From Clostridia bacterium (GTDB taxonomy: Bacteria; Bacillota; Clostridia; Oscillospirales; CAG-272), in assembly GCA_017503105.1 (NCBI GenBank), contig JAFVTS010000031.1, positions 1 through 63,824 on the forward strand: 63,824 nt of DNA. Direction: 5' to 3'. Below are positions 1 through 8,185 of the stretch, piece by piece (the stretch's first letter is position 1; every line of letters begins with the position of its first letter). A model generated the notes under the pieces. The model made no database searches, was not told the DNA's origin, and was given only the letters and a program-made list of their open reading frames with translations. The position numbers and the translations under genes are program-made.

Positions 1-51
1 CGGGAGTATTATGTAACAAAGCACAATACCCCCGATTATATGAAAGCATAA
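1..51 (+). CDS. C-terminal fragment of a gene entering from the left
   Basis: The first 51 bases read as 16 uninterrupted codons followed by TAA at 49-51, giving a tail that ends NTPDYMKA. A strong intrinsic terminator starts four bases later, which is why I take this as the real end of a plus-strand gene. Too little is visible to name the product. Confidence 0.5.
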   Translation, partial: REYYVTKHNTPDYMKA

Positions 52-54
52 TTT

Positions 55-98
55 GAGGAAAGCCAAGGTCGAAAACCTGCGGTTTTCCTCTTTTTTAT
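55..98 (+). terminator. Intrinsic terminator of the left-edge gene
   Basis: A 10-bp stem (55-64 with 81-90, one G-T pair) closes a 16-base loop and is followed by six T residues at 91-96. It ends the transcript of the partial gene at 1-51. Confidence 0.75.
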
Positions 99-210
99 TT
101 AAGTTTTTTATTCTATCGCCGTTTCCTTCCTCTCGGTGTATGTATATACACCTTCGGGGCGGAGAACGACGATTTCTGCACCGAATCCGTTTGCCCCGTA
201 GGCTGTCTTA

Positions 211-1479
211 TTAAACTGAAGGATGGGCTATTGCTATTTCTATTTCACAGTCGCCTGCGGGCATAACGAAGGTGTACACTCCGTCGCCGACGTATTCAGC
301 TCCGGCGTCACCTGCGTAAACGGTGTAGACTTGCGTTGTTTCGAGAAGCTTTATCTCTACGAGCTCACCCGGGGCGTAAGAGCTCTTCGCGCCTTCTTTA
401 AGAAGCGACGCCCATTCGACTTTATCACCCGAAAGATCCATAGTTACCTTGTAGGTCTTGAAATCCTCGCTCGGAGCGGAAAGCTTCACCTTTCCGTCCT
501 TGGACACCGTGTAAGCTGCGTAAACGGAGTTTGAACGATCGGCTGTGCCGCCTTCGCCAAAAGCCGTAAGCTCAAGCTTGATGATTCCCCCGTCCTTCGT
601 AAAGAGCGAGGCGGGAAGGGTAAATTCCAAGGGCTTTTCTCCGCTTTCGGTGCGCTTGTCAAGCTCGCGGTCGTAGCTCCAGGCTGCCATATCCTCATCG
701 CCCGTGTAGACCGTGGTCTTTCCGCCGCCAAGAGCCTCAGCGGTGATAATGAAGCTTGAAATGCCGTAACGCTCCGTCTTGTCGTAATAGTTGCGTCCGT
801 AGTACGCCTTTACCTTCGCGCCCGCGTTCTTGTCAAATTCAGCCTCGGGTATAAGCGCCGTAAGGCTGAGTCTTTCTTCATACGCGACAGAAAGAGTGTC
901 ACCCACCCATATCGCCTCGTCGGTTACTACGTCGGAGGTCGCCTTTATAGGTGTTTTTGAAAGAACGATGCTGTTTTCGTCCTTTGCGTAGTAAAGCTTT
1001 ACGACGTCGGACGCCGCGCTCGCGTCGGGATAATTAAGTCTGGCGGTGTAATGTATCTCACCCGCATCCTTTGTGAAAAGAACGGTGGGAATTTCAATGA
1101 GTCCAACCGTAAAAGCAGAGTCGAGATAAGAGTCAGCGGAGCCGTCGACGGCGTGCGTGTAGGTCTCACCGCTGTCGTTTTCAAGATGAAGCTCGAAATG
1201 CATATTCTCTAAGGAATAAGGCTTGCCCGCGATAACGCTTTTAAATCCAAAGTGCAGATTTGCCGAAACGGAGTCTAAACCGAAGACGGACTTTTCCGTT
1301 TCTATCGCCGCGCCAATGCGCGAGGTGAGTGCGCTGTCCTTTGCTTCAAGCGTTACCGTCCTCTCGGTAAGGGTCGGAGGAGTGCCTTCTTCGCTTGGCA
1401 CCTCGGGCTGTTCGTTTCCGCAGGCGAACAGGAAAAGGGAAGCTAAAACAAGCACGCCCGCTAATAATCTTTTTTTCAT
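211..1479 (-). CDS. Secreted lipoprotein, unknown function
   Basis: A 422-residue protein with a type II signal peptide: KKR, a hydrophobic stretch and lipobox LFAC with Cys20, followed by a short acidic/Pro-rich linker. It should be anchored to the outer face of the membrane. The middle shows no recognisable catalytic motif and looks like beta-rich repeats. The last 80 residues (YTVYAGDAG..., YTFVMPAGDCEIEI) resemble the short beta-sandwich repeats with a 'TFxMPxGD' ending common in surface proteins of gut Clostridia. It lies 26 bases behind the paralogous lipoprotein at 1506 and is probably co-transcribed with it from the promoter at 2663-2692. RBS AAAGGAG. Not a recognised family; a surface adhesin or substrate-binding role is only a guess. 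Confidence 0.75.
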   Translation of the reverse strand: MKKRLLAGVLVLASLFLFACGNEQPEVPSEEGTPPTLTERTVTLEAKDSALTSRIGAAIETEKSVFGLDSVSANLHFGFKSVIAGKPYSLENMHFELHLENDSGETYTHAVDGSADSYLDSAFTVGLIEIPTVLFTKDAGEIHYTARLNYPDASAASDVVKLYYAKDENSIVLSKTPIKATSDVVTDEAIWVGDTLSVAYEERLSLTALIPEAEFDKNAGAKVKAYYGRNYYDKTERYGISSFIITAEALGGGKTTVYTGDEDMAAWSYDRELDKRTESGEKPLEFTLPASLFTKDGGIIKLELTAFGEGGTADRSNSVYAAYTVSKDGKVKLSAPSEDFKTYKVTMDLSGDKVEWASLLKEGAKSSYAPGELVEIKLLETTQVYTVYAGDAGAEYVGDGVYTFVMPAGDCEIEIAIAHPSV

Positions 1480-1496
1480 TTTTCTGCTCCTTTTAT
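1401..1496 (-). repeat. Duplicated lipoprotein leader, copy 1
   Basis: These 96 bases carry the RBS, start and signal-peptide codons of the 211-1479 gene. They match 2549-2644 with only three differences, while the mature parts of the two proteins are unrelated by eye. Confidence 0.85.
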
Positions 1497-1505
1497 ATCG
1501 TCACG

Positions 1506-2627
1506 TTAACTGTTTAACGAGAAGGCATCGTAAAAATACAGCTTCGAATCGACTTCCTTCACGAAGATCAGTACTCTGTCCGAGACGATTTCCGTGTTTT
1601 TTTCACCGCTGCAACTTATTTGAAGGTCGATCGAATTGTAGCCTTTTAAATACGTGGGTATTTCTAACTCTAACAGCTCGGAATAGTTGAAAACGTACTG
1701 TCCCGTCTTTTCATCAAACGTGCAGGCGTACTCTTCAGAGAATATATCTCTTTCAAATATGTAGTAGTCTGGATAACCGTCGCCTCCTTTCCAAATGAGG
1801 ATCTGGAGAGTTGCCTTTTCAGTATCGCTGACGTAGCTTTCATATTCGTCGTGTCTGTAAACGCCGGCGGAGAGCTTGATCTTTAAGAGGTTCCCCTCTG
1901 CTGATTGACCTTTTTCAATTTCGGCGGCGATCCTGAAGCGCGAATCGGGTGCTCTGTCAAGCTTGTAACCGACGCTGAAGCCCGTGTTTTCGGTGCCCTC
2001 TATGGCGTCAAGTTCAGTTTCCGCAATCCTGATCTTTTCATCCGTTTTTGAGTAATAAACCGTGGCAGAGTTTGATTCGTACCTTTTCTCATCCTTGATT
2101 CCTATAAGCTTTAAAGTCAAAGAGCCCGCACTCTTGCCGAAGAACTCTTCGGGGATCTCCGTGCGCTCCGCAGGTATAAAACACTCATAGTAATACTCAC
2201 CGTTCTTGACGGCGGCGTACACCTCTCGACAAGAGTACGACTTTTTTTCATAGTTTGCAGTTAAAGGAAGATCGGGTGTTTCGATAACTTGGGAAAAACC
2301 TTCGTCGTTTGAAAGAATCAGCTCATAGCTCGGAAGCTCAAAATTAAGGCGCTCAAGATAATTTCCCGCGCAAAGTCCGTAGTTCAAATCAAGCGCAACC
2401 GAATTTATATCAAATTCCGAAACGTCTGAGCTTATAAACGTTCTGAGTCTTGTATCGGGACCCAAATCGCTATCAAAACCGATTTTGAACACGTTTTCCA
2501 CCGCTCCACTATCGGGAGTGTCGGGAGTTTTTGCGTCGGGATTTTGTGCCTCGGGCTGTTCGTTTCCGCAGGCGAACAGGAAAAGGGAAGCCAAAATAAG
2601 CACGCCCGCTAATAATCTTTTTTTCAT
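1506..2627 (-). CDS. Secreted lipoprotein, unknown function
   Basis: A 373-residue protein whose first 26 residues are almost identical to those of the 211-1479 product: signal peptide, lipobox LFAC, Cys20, then GNEQPE. After a Pro/Asp/Thr linker the mature domain diverges completely and shows no motif I recognise; it is rich in Glu, Lys, Tyr and Ser and lacks further cysteines apart from a few scattered ones. It is the first gene of a two-lipoprotein unit, with a consensus promoter 36 bases upstream of the start. RBS AAAGGAG, spacing 6-7. Likely exposed on the cell surface. Confidence 0.75.
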   Translation of the reverse strand: MKKRLLAGVLILASLFLFACGNEQPEAQNPDAKTPDTPDSGAVENVFKIGFDSDLGPDTRLRTFISSDVSEFDINSVALDLNYGLCAGNYLERLNFELPSYELILSNDEGFSQVIETPDLPLTANYEKKSYSCREVYAAVKNGEYYYECFIPAERTEIPEEFFGKSAGSLTLKLIGIKDEKRYESNSATVYYSKTDEKIRIAETELDAIEGTENTGFSVGYKLDRAPDSRFRIAAEIEKGQSAEGNLLKIKLSAGVYRHDEYESYVSDTEKATLQILIWKGGDGYPDYYIFERDIFSEEYACTFDEKTGQYVFNYSELLELEIPTYLKGYNSIDLQISCSGEKNTEIVSDRVLIFVKEVDSKLYFYDAFSLNS

Positions 2628-2644
2628 TTTTCTGCTCCTTTCAT
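2549..2644 (-). repeat. Duplicated lipoprotein leader, copy 2
   Basis: Near-identical partner of 1401-1496 (three mismatches over 96 bases, offset 1148). It covers RBS, start codon and signal peptide of the 1506-2627 gene. Confidence 0.85.
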
Positions 2645-2662
2645 CGGTAGTATTCTATATAA

Positions 2663-2692
2663 ATTATAACATACCGTGTATTTTTGTGTCAA
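2663..2692 (-). promoter_or_regulatory. Sigma-A promoter for the lipoprotein pair
   Basis: On the minus strand TTGACA (2692-2687), an 18-base spacer and TATAAT (2668-2663). Transcription would begin near 2656 and give a short leader to the 1506-2627 gene. Confidence 0.8.
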
Positions 2693-2736
2693 TACTTATA
2701 GAGAGAATATTAACTTTTTTAGATAAGAGATTTATT

Positions 2737-2805
2737 TTACGCCGTTTTTCGTTGTAAAAAGCCATAAGTAAAATAAATGTACGCAAAACGCTTTGACTTT
2801 CTCAT
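2737..2805 (-). CDS. Possible 22-residue peptide or leader ORF
   Basis: ATG at 2805 is preceded by a good ribosome site (AAAGGAG, eight bases away) and followed by 22 codons (MRKSKRFAYIYFTYGFL...) ending in TAA at 2737. The peptide is basic and aromatic. It lies in the gap between the anti-sigma-type gene and the lipoprotein promoter, whose -35 box begins 44 bases beyond its stop. The strong RBS is the only support; it could equally be a decayed gene start. Confidence 0.3.
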   Translation of the reverse strand: MRKSKRFAYIYFTYGFLQRKTA

Positions 2806-2919
2806 TTTTTCTTCTCCTTTCCTGTGGAACTCTATAATATATAACTCCCATTAACTTAAAAAAGTTTCAAAAAAACAAAAAAAGGTCAAATTTTCATTCA
2901 ACCTTTTTTGTAAAGAGAA

Positions 2920-3618
2920 TTATTTAGATAGTGTTACGCTTTTTACGATGTTAAAAAATTGATCAACAGTTATAATATTATCTGCGAATAAACAAAAAGT
3001 ATAATCTTTATCTCGCCAAAAGGCTAAATAGGAATTTACAGGGAAGACATAGTATATTAGTTTGTCTTCTATGATTTTCTGTTGGACTTCTGAATGCTCG
3101 GTGTCGAACGAAATTTCTGCATAGCCATTCAGCGCTTGTTCAAAAGAAATTAACGCACCTATCTCGTCTTCCCAATAAACAGATATATGTATATCTGATT
3201 CTTTTCGTTCGACTTCTTGATAATTTTCAGGTATCATTGACGGCTCGTAGAAAACTTCTATTTTCGTTAGCGGTGTAGGTTCTACAACTACTTTGGAGTG
3301 ATCCTCGTGATTTTCGAAAACGATTTCCTGCTCCTCGAATAAGATCTCATATATCTTATCTTTAAGGACGATGATCTCCTCCTTAAATACGCACGCGGTA
3401 ATGGTGAGCATAGTGATGATCGCCGCAACGATAATAGCGGCAAGGCGCTTTCCCGAGAGAGTGCGCGGTGCGCGGTCTGTTTTCGCACGGAGAGCGGCTA
3501 TTTTCTCGCGGTAAGACTCGGAGGGCTCCCACTCGACGAGAGGGAGGGCGTCGAATCTTGCTATCTCTTCTTCCGTGACGTATCGCAGGGCGCGCGTGAG
3601 GGCTGTTTCATTTCTCAT
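2920..3618 (-). CDS. Membrane-anchored anti-sigma-type protein (DUF4367-like)
   Basis: A 232-residue protein with a cytoplasmic N-terminal segment (about 1-56) carrying a pattern seen in Clostridia anti-sigma proteins (EEEIARFDALP, then SxxYxxKI), one membrane helix (about 57-77, AAIIVAAIITMLTITACVF) and an extracytoplasmic domain of about 150 residues resembling DUF4367-type domains. It starts inside the stop of the ECF sigma gene (ATGA overlap 3615-3618), so the two are translationally coupled; family knowledge then suggests it binds and restrains that sigma factor. The N-terminus lacks an obvious zinc-binding anti-sigma motif. Confidence is high that it is a gene and moderate for the role. 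Confidence 0.75.
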   Translation of the reverse strand: MRNETALTRALRYVTEEEIARFDALPLVEWEPSESYREKIAALRAKTDRAPRTLSGKRLAAIIVAAIITMLTITACVFKEEIIVLKDKIYEILFEEQEIVFENHEDHSKVVVEPTPLTKIEVFYEPSMIPENYQEVERKESDIHISVYWEDEIGALISFEQALNGYAEISFDTEHSEVQQKIIEDKLIYYVFPVNSYLAFWRDKDYTFCLFADNIITVDQFFNIVKSVTLSK

Positions 3619-4160
3619 TTCGTCTGCTCCTCTTCGAGTTTTTTCATCAAGAGCTTGCGCCCTCTTCTGAGATGGGTCTTTACCGTAGATTCGTTCATAT
3701 CAAGAGCGCTCGCTATCTCCTTTATTTTGAGCTCGTTCAGATAAAAGAGTATCATAACGTCCTTGTATATCGTCGGAAGTCTTTTTATGCAGTGCAAAAC
3801 TCTGTCAAATTCGTCCTTAAATTCTATCTCGTCACCAAGCTCGGTGCCGCGCTCGGCAAAGCCCTCGGGGCTTTCGGTGAGGATGGGGGCGTTTTTCTTT
3901 TTTACAAGAAGTGAGAGGGCGGCGTTTTTCGTGATAGTGTAGATATAGGATTTTGCTCCGAATGGGTTTTCCGCGTCTATCTTATGTATGTTCTTTGCCA
4001 CTCTGAAGAACACGGTCTGCGCGATCTCCTCGGAATCGTAAATATCGCCCGTGTAGTGATAAGCTATGGCGAACACTCTTTTTTCATAATCGCGGTACAG
4101 CTTTTCGAATTTTGATTCATCCTTGGGATCCTCGAGCATTAAAAGGAAAATCGAATACAT
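3615..4160 (-). CDS. ECF-type RNA polymerase sigma factor
   Basis: A 181-residue sigma-70 family protein. Region 2 is visible near residues 15-75 (FEKLYRDYEKRVFAIAYHY, DSEEIAQTVFFRVAKNI) and region 4 near 120-175 (LPTIYKDVMILFYL, IKEIASALDMNESTVKTHL), with a shorter linker than group 1 sigma factors, as expected for the ECF class. RBS GGAG seven bases from the ATG. It follows the 54-residue protein gene by 18 bases and overlaps the anti-sigma-type gene by four, so regulator, sigma factor and partner are expressed as one unit. Target promoters cannot be told from this window, although the neighbouring lipoproteins are obvious candidates. Confidence 0.9.
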   Translation of the reverse strand: MYSIFLLMLEDPKDESKFEKLYRDYEKRVFAIAYHYTGDIYDSEEIAQTVFFRVAKNIHKIDAENPFGAKSYIYTITKNAALSLLVKKKNAPILTESPEGFAERGTELGDEIEFKDEFDRVLHCIKRLPTIYKDVMILFYLNELKIKEIASALDMNESTVKTHLRRGRKLLMKKLEEEQTK

Positions 4161-4178
4161 TTTTTATCTCCGTCTTTA

Positions 4179-4343
4179 TTAGTCTAAAAGCGTAAAATCG
4201 GGGAAGGCGTATTTTAACCTCGACCCAACGTCAACGCCTATGGGCAGCAGGGCAAGGGCGATGAAAAGCTCCTCGCCCGACTCATCGGTGAGGATCGCGT
4301 ATTCACCGCTTATATTTTTTACAGTATATATTTTTTCATCCAT
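4179..4343 (-). CDS. 54-residue DUF3006-like protein
   Basis: A small ORF translated MDEKIYTVKNISGEYAILTD..., ending FTLLD. It overlaps the end of the AraC gene by eight bases (its ATG lies in AAAATGGATGA), which implies translational coupling, and it ends 18 bases before the ECF sigma gene. The pattern 'V..I.G.YAxLxDE.GEE' followed by 'LP.GVDVGSRLKY' resembles the small beta-barrel DUF3006 family, which handles no known substrate. Cytoplasmic; no cysteines. I am confident that it is translated, less so of the family. Confidence 0.7.
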   Translation of the reverse strand: MDEKIYTVKNISGEYAILTDESGEELFIALALLPIGVDVGSRLKYAFPDFTLLD

Positions 4344-5214
4344 TTTTCTTTTCCTTGCTTTTAGTTCCTTTTGTACTCTCGCTCTTCGGAGTGTATCTTT
4401 TCCTTATCGACGTTCTGTCACCGTCCTCGCGCATTTCGTTCTGCTTCTTGAACTGAAGGGGTGAGCAGCCGAGCTTGGTCTTGAAAACGAGGCCCATATA
4501 ATTCGCGCTTGAAAAGCCCGAGTCCCTCGCTATCGCCTCTACGCTCATATCCGTTTTCATAAGGAGCTCCTTGGCGTGGTTTATCTTGTTCTTCAAAATA
4601 TAGTCGTTGATGGAGCAGCGCATTACCGTTTTGAATTTTGAGCACAGCGCCGTCTTGGAAAGGAAGAATTCGCGCGAGAGGTCGGAGAGGGAGATTCCCG
4701 TTCTGTAATGCGAGTTTATGTAATTTATTATTGAGAAGATTAGAGAGGGAGAGCCGTCCTCCTCTTCATCCTTGCTTTCCGAAACGGGAAGCCTCTCAAG
4801 CGAGATGATGATGTAGGAAACGACGGAGCGGAATCTTTCCTCGGCGTACGGATGCGGCTCGTCCTTCAATTCTATTGCAAGGTCAAGGAGCTTCTTTATC
4901 TCAAGGAAGTCGTCCTTGCTCGTTTTTATGATCTTGCACTTCAATTCGTCAAGCGTCTTTTTTCCGTATTCGGAAAGGTCGTCGGGCGAGATGCAGACGT
5001 TTACTCTCTCAAACGCCTCGCCCTCCGTTTTATGCATAACGTAAGGCGGAATAACGATTATCCCCGGGGCTTCAAGATTATACGTCTTGTCCTTCAGGAA
5101 TATCTGTCTCGAGCCCGAAACGAGGAAATATATCTCGTAATACGCGTGGCTGTGAAGGAAGGTCATATTCCATTTTACGTCGCTTTGTGAAGTATCTATT
5201 TCAAGGTAATTCAT
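4336..5214 (-). CDS. AraC family regulator with cupin sensor domain
   Basis: A 292-residue regulator. The N-terminal half has a cupin pattern (HSHAYYEIYFLVSG near residue 20, then APGIIVIPPYVMHKTEG), the usual sugar-binding and dimerisation domain. The C-terminal 100 residues hold two helix-turn-helix motifs (ISLSDLSREFFLSKTALCSKF and VEAIARDSGFSSANYMGLVFK), followed by a basic tail. It is divergent from uxaB across 164 bases that contain both promoters, so uronate control is the natural inference. It also heads the operon with the 54-residue protein, the ECF sigma factor and the anti-sigma-type gene, linking carbohydrate sensing to an alternative sigma factor. Confidence 0.85.
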   Translation of the reverse strand: MNYLEIDTSQSDVKWNMTFLHSHAYYEIYFLVSGSRQIFLKDKTYNLEAPGIIVIPPYVMHKTEGEAFERVNVCISPDDLSEYGKKTLDELKCKIIKTSKDDFLEIKKLLDLAIELKDEPHPYAEERFRSVVSYIIISLERLPVSESKDEEEDGSPSLIFSIINYINSHYRTGISLSDLSREFFLSKTALCSKFKTVMRCSINDYILKNKINHAKELLMKTDMSVEAIARDSGFSSANYMGLVFKTKLGCSPLQFKKQNEMREDGDRTSIRKRYTPKSESTKGTKSKEKKNG

Positions 5215-5239
5215 CTCTAAAAATCCTCCGTACTATTGT

Positions 5240-5269
5240 ATTATACATTAAAGAGGGGGCGAAAGTCAA
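5240..5269 (-). promoter_or_regulatory. Promoter of the AraC-sigma operon
   Basis: Minus-strand TTGACT (5269-5264), 18-base spacer, TATAAT (5245-5240), 26 bases upstream of the ATG at 5214. Confidence 0.75.
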
Positions 5270-5320
5270 CAAAAACTTTACGATTTATGTAATTTTCGCA
5301 AAAATCGGGACGATTTTCGC

Positions 5321-5349
5321 TTGTTTTAAACGTAAATTCAATGTATAAT
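5321..5349 (+). promoter_or_regulatory. Promoter of uxaB-uxaA
   Basis: TTGTTT, 17-base spacer, TATAAT at 5344-5349, 30 bases ahead of the uxaB start. It is back to back with the AraC operon promoter, so one bound regulator could affect both. The weak -35 suits an activated promoter. Confidence 0.7.
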
Positions 5350-5378
5350 ATAATAAAAACACTTTTGGAGGAACAAAA

Positions 5379-6743
5379 ATGATTAAAGTTATCCAGTTCG
5401 GCGAGGGTAATTTCCTTCGCGCTTTCGTTGACCACTATTTTGAAAGCCTTAACCGCGAGGGCGGAGAATACGAGGTGTCCATAGTAAAGCCCATCGCTAT
5501 GGGCGACCTTTCCCGCTTTGCCGCGGCTGGTAACGAATGGAACGTCGTGCTCCGCGGATTTGAGGGCGTTTCGGCGACGAAGATCTCGTGCGTCGGGCAG
5601 ATGATTGACCCCTTCACGGATGACGCGCCGTATTTCGCCCTCGCAGGGGATAAGGAGCTTAAAATCATAGTTTCAAACACCACCGAGGCGGGAATCAGAT
5701 TTGACTCGTCCGACCGCCCCGAGGCTTTCCCGAACGTGTCGTATCCCGCAAAGCTCACCAGGTTTCTTATGGCGCGCTACGAGGCGCTCGGCGATGAGGG
5801 CGGCGTTTATCTTATGCCCGTCGAGCTCATTGACAAGAACGCCGATAACCTCTTCGAGTGCGTCGAAAAATACGCGGAGCTCTGGGGGCTTTCCGAGGGC
5901 TTTAAGAAGTGGAACAGGGAGCGCAACTTCTACTGCAACACTCTCGTTGACCGCATAGTTTCGGGCTATCCCAAGACTCCCGAGGATATTGAGAGCACCG
6001 ACGCCGCCGTCGGATACCACGATCCTCTCGTCACCATAGGTGAGCACTTCGGTCTTTGGGCGGTCGAAAAGAAGGGAAATATCTCGGATTACATAAAAGA
6101 GGGGCATCACGGCATCGACGTCGTCCTCTCCGAGAGCATTGATTATTATAAGAAACGCAAGGTGCGCGTTCTTAACGGCTCGCACACCAACCTCGTGGCT
6201 TACGGCCTTCTTTCGGGAATGGAAACGGTCTTTGACTGTATGAACGACAAGACTCTCAGCACCTTCGTCTACGAAACGCTTAAAGAGGAGATCAATCCCT
6301 TCGTTTCCGATGATCTCTCTGCGACGGAGAAGTTTGCCGACGAGGTCGTGACAAGATTCAAGAACCCCTATCTCAATCACCGACTGATCTCCATTTCTCT
6401 TAACAGCATCTCGAAGTGGGCGGCAAGAGATCTTCCGAGCTTTGACGATTATTATAAGGCAAACGGGCGCATTCCCGAAAAGCTCACCATCGGCTTTTCT
6501 TATCTTCTCGCTCTTTACATCTCGGCAAGAAAGGTGGGAGATGAGTACAAGGTCGACCTTCCTTACGGCACGGAGCAGCTGATAGACACGCCTGAGTATC
6601 TTGAGTATTTTACGGGCGGCGGAAGCGTTAAGGGCTTTATGGCTCGCGCTGACGTCTTTGGCGCGGATCTTACGGAATACGAGGGATTTTACGAGGCAGT
6701 TCTTGAAAATCTCAGAAAGATAACGGATTATAAGGGTGAGTAA
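5379..6743 (+). CDS. uxaB: Tagaturonate reductase (altronate oxidoreductase)
   Basis: A 454-residue member of the polyol-specific long-chain dehydrogenases. It reduces D-tagaturonate to D-altronate with NADH in the cytoplasm, the second step of galacturonate breakdown. The N-terminal nucleotide-binding region opens IQFGEGNFLRAFVDHYFE, a signature of UxaB proteins. The family's catalytic Lys-Asn-His cluster is seen as KVRVLNGSHTNLVAYG near residue 255. RBS GGAGGA seven bases before the ATG. The next gene encodes altronate dehydratase, four bases on, so successive enzymes share one transcript. Length is slightly below the usual 480 residues. Mannitol or fructuronate reductases are the alternatives, but the start motif and the uxaA partner favour tagaturonate. 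Confidence 0.9.
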   Translation: MIKVIQFGEGNFLRAFVDHYFESLNREGGEYEVSIVKPIAMGDLSRFAAAGNEWNVVLRGFEGVSATKISCVGQMIDPFTDDAPYFALAGDKELKIIVSNTTEAGIRFDSSDRPEAFPNVSYPAKLTRFLMARYEALGDEGGVYLMPVELIDKNADNLFECVEKYAELWGLSEGFKKWNRERNFYCNTLVDRIVSGYPKTPEDIESTDAAVGYHDPLVTIGEHFGLWAVEKKGNISDYIKEGHHGIDVVLSESIDYYKKRKVRVLNGSHTNLVAYGLLSGMETVFDCMNDKTLSTFVYETLKEEINPFVSDDLSATEKFADEVVTRFKNPYLNHRLISISLNSISKWAARDLPSFDDYYKANGRIPEKLTIGFSYLLALYISARKVGDEYKVDLPYGTEQLIDTPEYLEYFTGGGSVKGFMARADVFGADLTEYEGFYEAVLENLRKITDYKGE

Positions 6744-6747
6744 GGAT

Positions 6748-8151
6748 ATGAAAAAGACAGTGCTCGACGGGCGCGACAGCGTTGAGATCCTTCTTGAGGC
6801 TGACGGAGATATTCCCGCAGGTCACAAGATAGCTCGCCGTGATATAAAAAAAGGCGAGTACGTTTACAAGTACGGTGAAATAATAGGCATCGCAAAGTGC
6901 GATATAGAGGCGGGAGAATGGGTGCACACCCACAATCTCGGCTCGGCTCTTGACGAGGAGAGGGAATATACCTACGATTATAAGGAATACGAGCTTCCGA
7001 AGGCGGACGAGCGCACGTTTCTCGGCTATCTTCGCCCCGACGGGCGCGTGGGTATAAGAAATGATATTTACATAATTCCGACGGTCGGCTGCGTAAACGG
7101 CGTGTGCAAGAATATCGAGGACGCCGTGAAGGCGATAGCTCCCGCCTGGGTCGATCACGTCGTGACTCTTTCGCATCAGTTCGGGTGCAGTCAGCTCGGT
7201 GATGACGGCGAGAATATCGCGAAGCTCCTTTGCGCGGCGGCGATGAATCCGAACGCGGCTTTCGTCCTTATCGTAGGGCTCGGCTGCGAGAACAATACCC
7301 TTGACGGTATGCGTGAGCGCCTTTCGGCAATGGGAAAGCGCGACGTCGCGTACCTTAAAGCGCAGGATTTCAGCGACGAGGTAGAGGAGGGCGTTCGCCT
7401 TATAAGCGACTTCTTCAAGAGGACGGGAGAGCTTTCGCGTGAGAGCGTTTCCGTATCGAAGCTCGTATTCGGTCTGAAATGCGGCGGCTCGGACGGCTTC
7501 TCGGGTCTTACCGCAAATCCGACGGTCGGTGCCGTCAGCGATAAGCTTATCGCGGCGGGCGGCTCGGCTGTGCTCACCGAGGTGCCCGAAATGTTCGGCG
7601 CCGAGCAGATACTTATGAACAGATGCAAGAGCCCCGAGGTCTTTGAGGCTTACAAAAAGATGATAGTGGATTTCAAAAACCACTATAAGGAGCAGGGCTT
7701 CCCCGTATACGAAAATCCGAGCCCCGGAAACAAGGAGGGCGGCATCACGACCCTTGAGGAAAAGTCGCTCGGCTGCATTAAGAAGGGCGGCAAGGCTCCC
7801 GTCACGGACGTTATAGCTTACGCGGAGCGCGTAAGAAATACGGGGCTCACGGCACTCTCGGCACCGGGTAACGACCTTATCGCGGCAAGCGCTCTCGCCG
7901 CCGCGGGATGTCAGATAGTCCTCTTTACGACGGGCAGGGGAACGCCGTTTTCCACCTTCGTTCCCACGGTCAAGATCTCGACCAACGCCCCCCTTGCAAA
8001 TAAGAAGTCGGGCTGGATAGATTTCGACGCGTCGGGTATGGATGCGGACGGGCTTTTCGACTTCTGCCTTGAAATATGTTCGGGAAATAAAAAATGCAAG
8101 TCCGAGCAGAGATACGAAATAGCCTTCTTCAAAAAAGGCGTAACGCTTTAA
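6748..8151 (+). CDS. uxaA: Altronate dehydratase
   Basis: This enzyme removes water from D-altronate to give 2-keto-3-deoxygluconate. The N-terminal SAF domain (about residues 1-90, DIPAGHKIARRDIKKGEY) is followed by the catalytic UxaA/GarD domain (FLGYLRPDGRVGIRNDIY, LSHQFGCSQLGDDGENI, GLKCGGSDGFSGLTANP). I prefer ATG 6748 (467 residues), preceded by AAGG/AAGGG, over an in-frame GTG at 6736 that overlaps the uxaB stop. It is fused as a single protein as in E. coli, not split into two subunits. After the stop comes a composite intergenic stretch with a dispersed repeat, so the transcript probably ends before the convergent AraC gene. Confidence 0.92.
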   Translation: MKKTVLDGRDSVEILLEADGDIPAGHKIARRDIKKGEYVYKYGEIIGIAKCDIEAGEWVHTHNLGSALDEEREYTYDYKEYELPKADERTFLGYLRPDGRVGIRNDIYIIPTVGCVNGVCKNIEDAVKAIAPAWVDHVVTLSHQFGCSQLGDDGENIAKLLCAAAMNPNAAFVLIVGLGCENNTLDGMRERLSAMGKRDVAYLKAQDFSDEVEEGVRLISDFFKRTGELSRESVSVSKLVFGLKCGGSDGFSGLTANPTVGAVSDKLIAAGGSAVLTEVPEMFGAEQILMNRCKSPEVFEAYKKMIVDFKNHYKEQGFPVYENPSPGNKEGGITTLEEKSLGCIKKGGKAPVTDVIAYAERVRNTGLTALSAPGNDLIAASALAAAGCQIVLFTTGRGTPFSTFVPTVKISTNAPLANKKSGWIDFDASGMDADGLFDFCLEICSGNKKCKSEQRYEIAFFKKGVTL

Positions 8152-8185
8152 ATAAACGAAAAAAACGGCTCCTTAGGGTGTTCCC

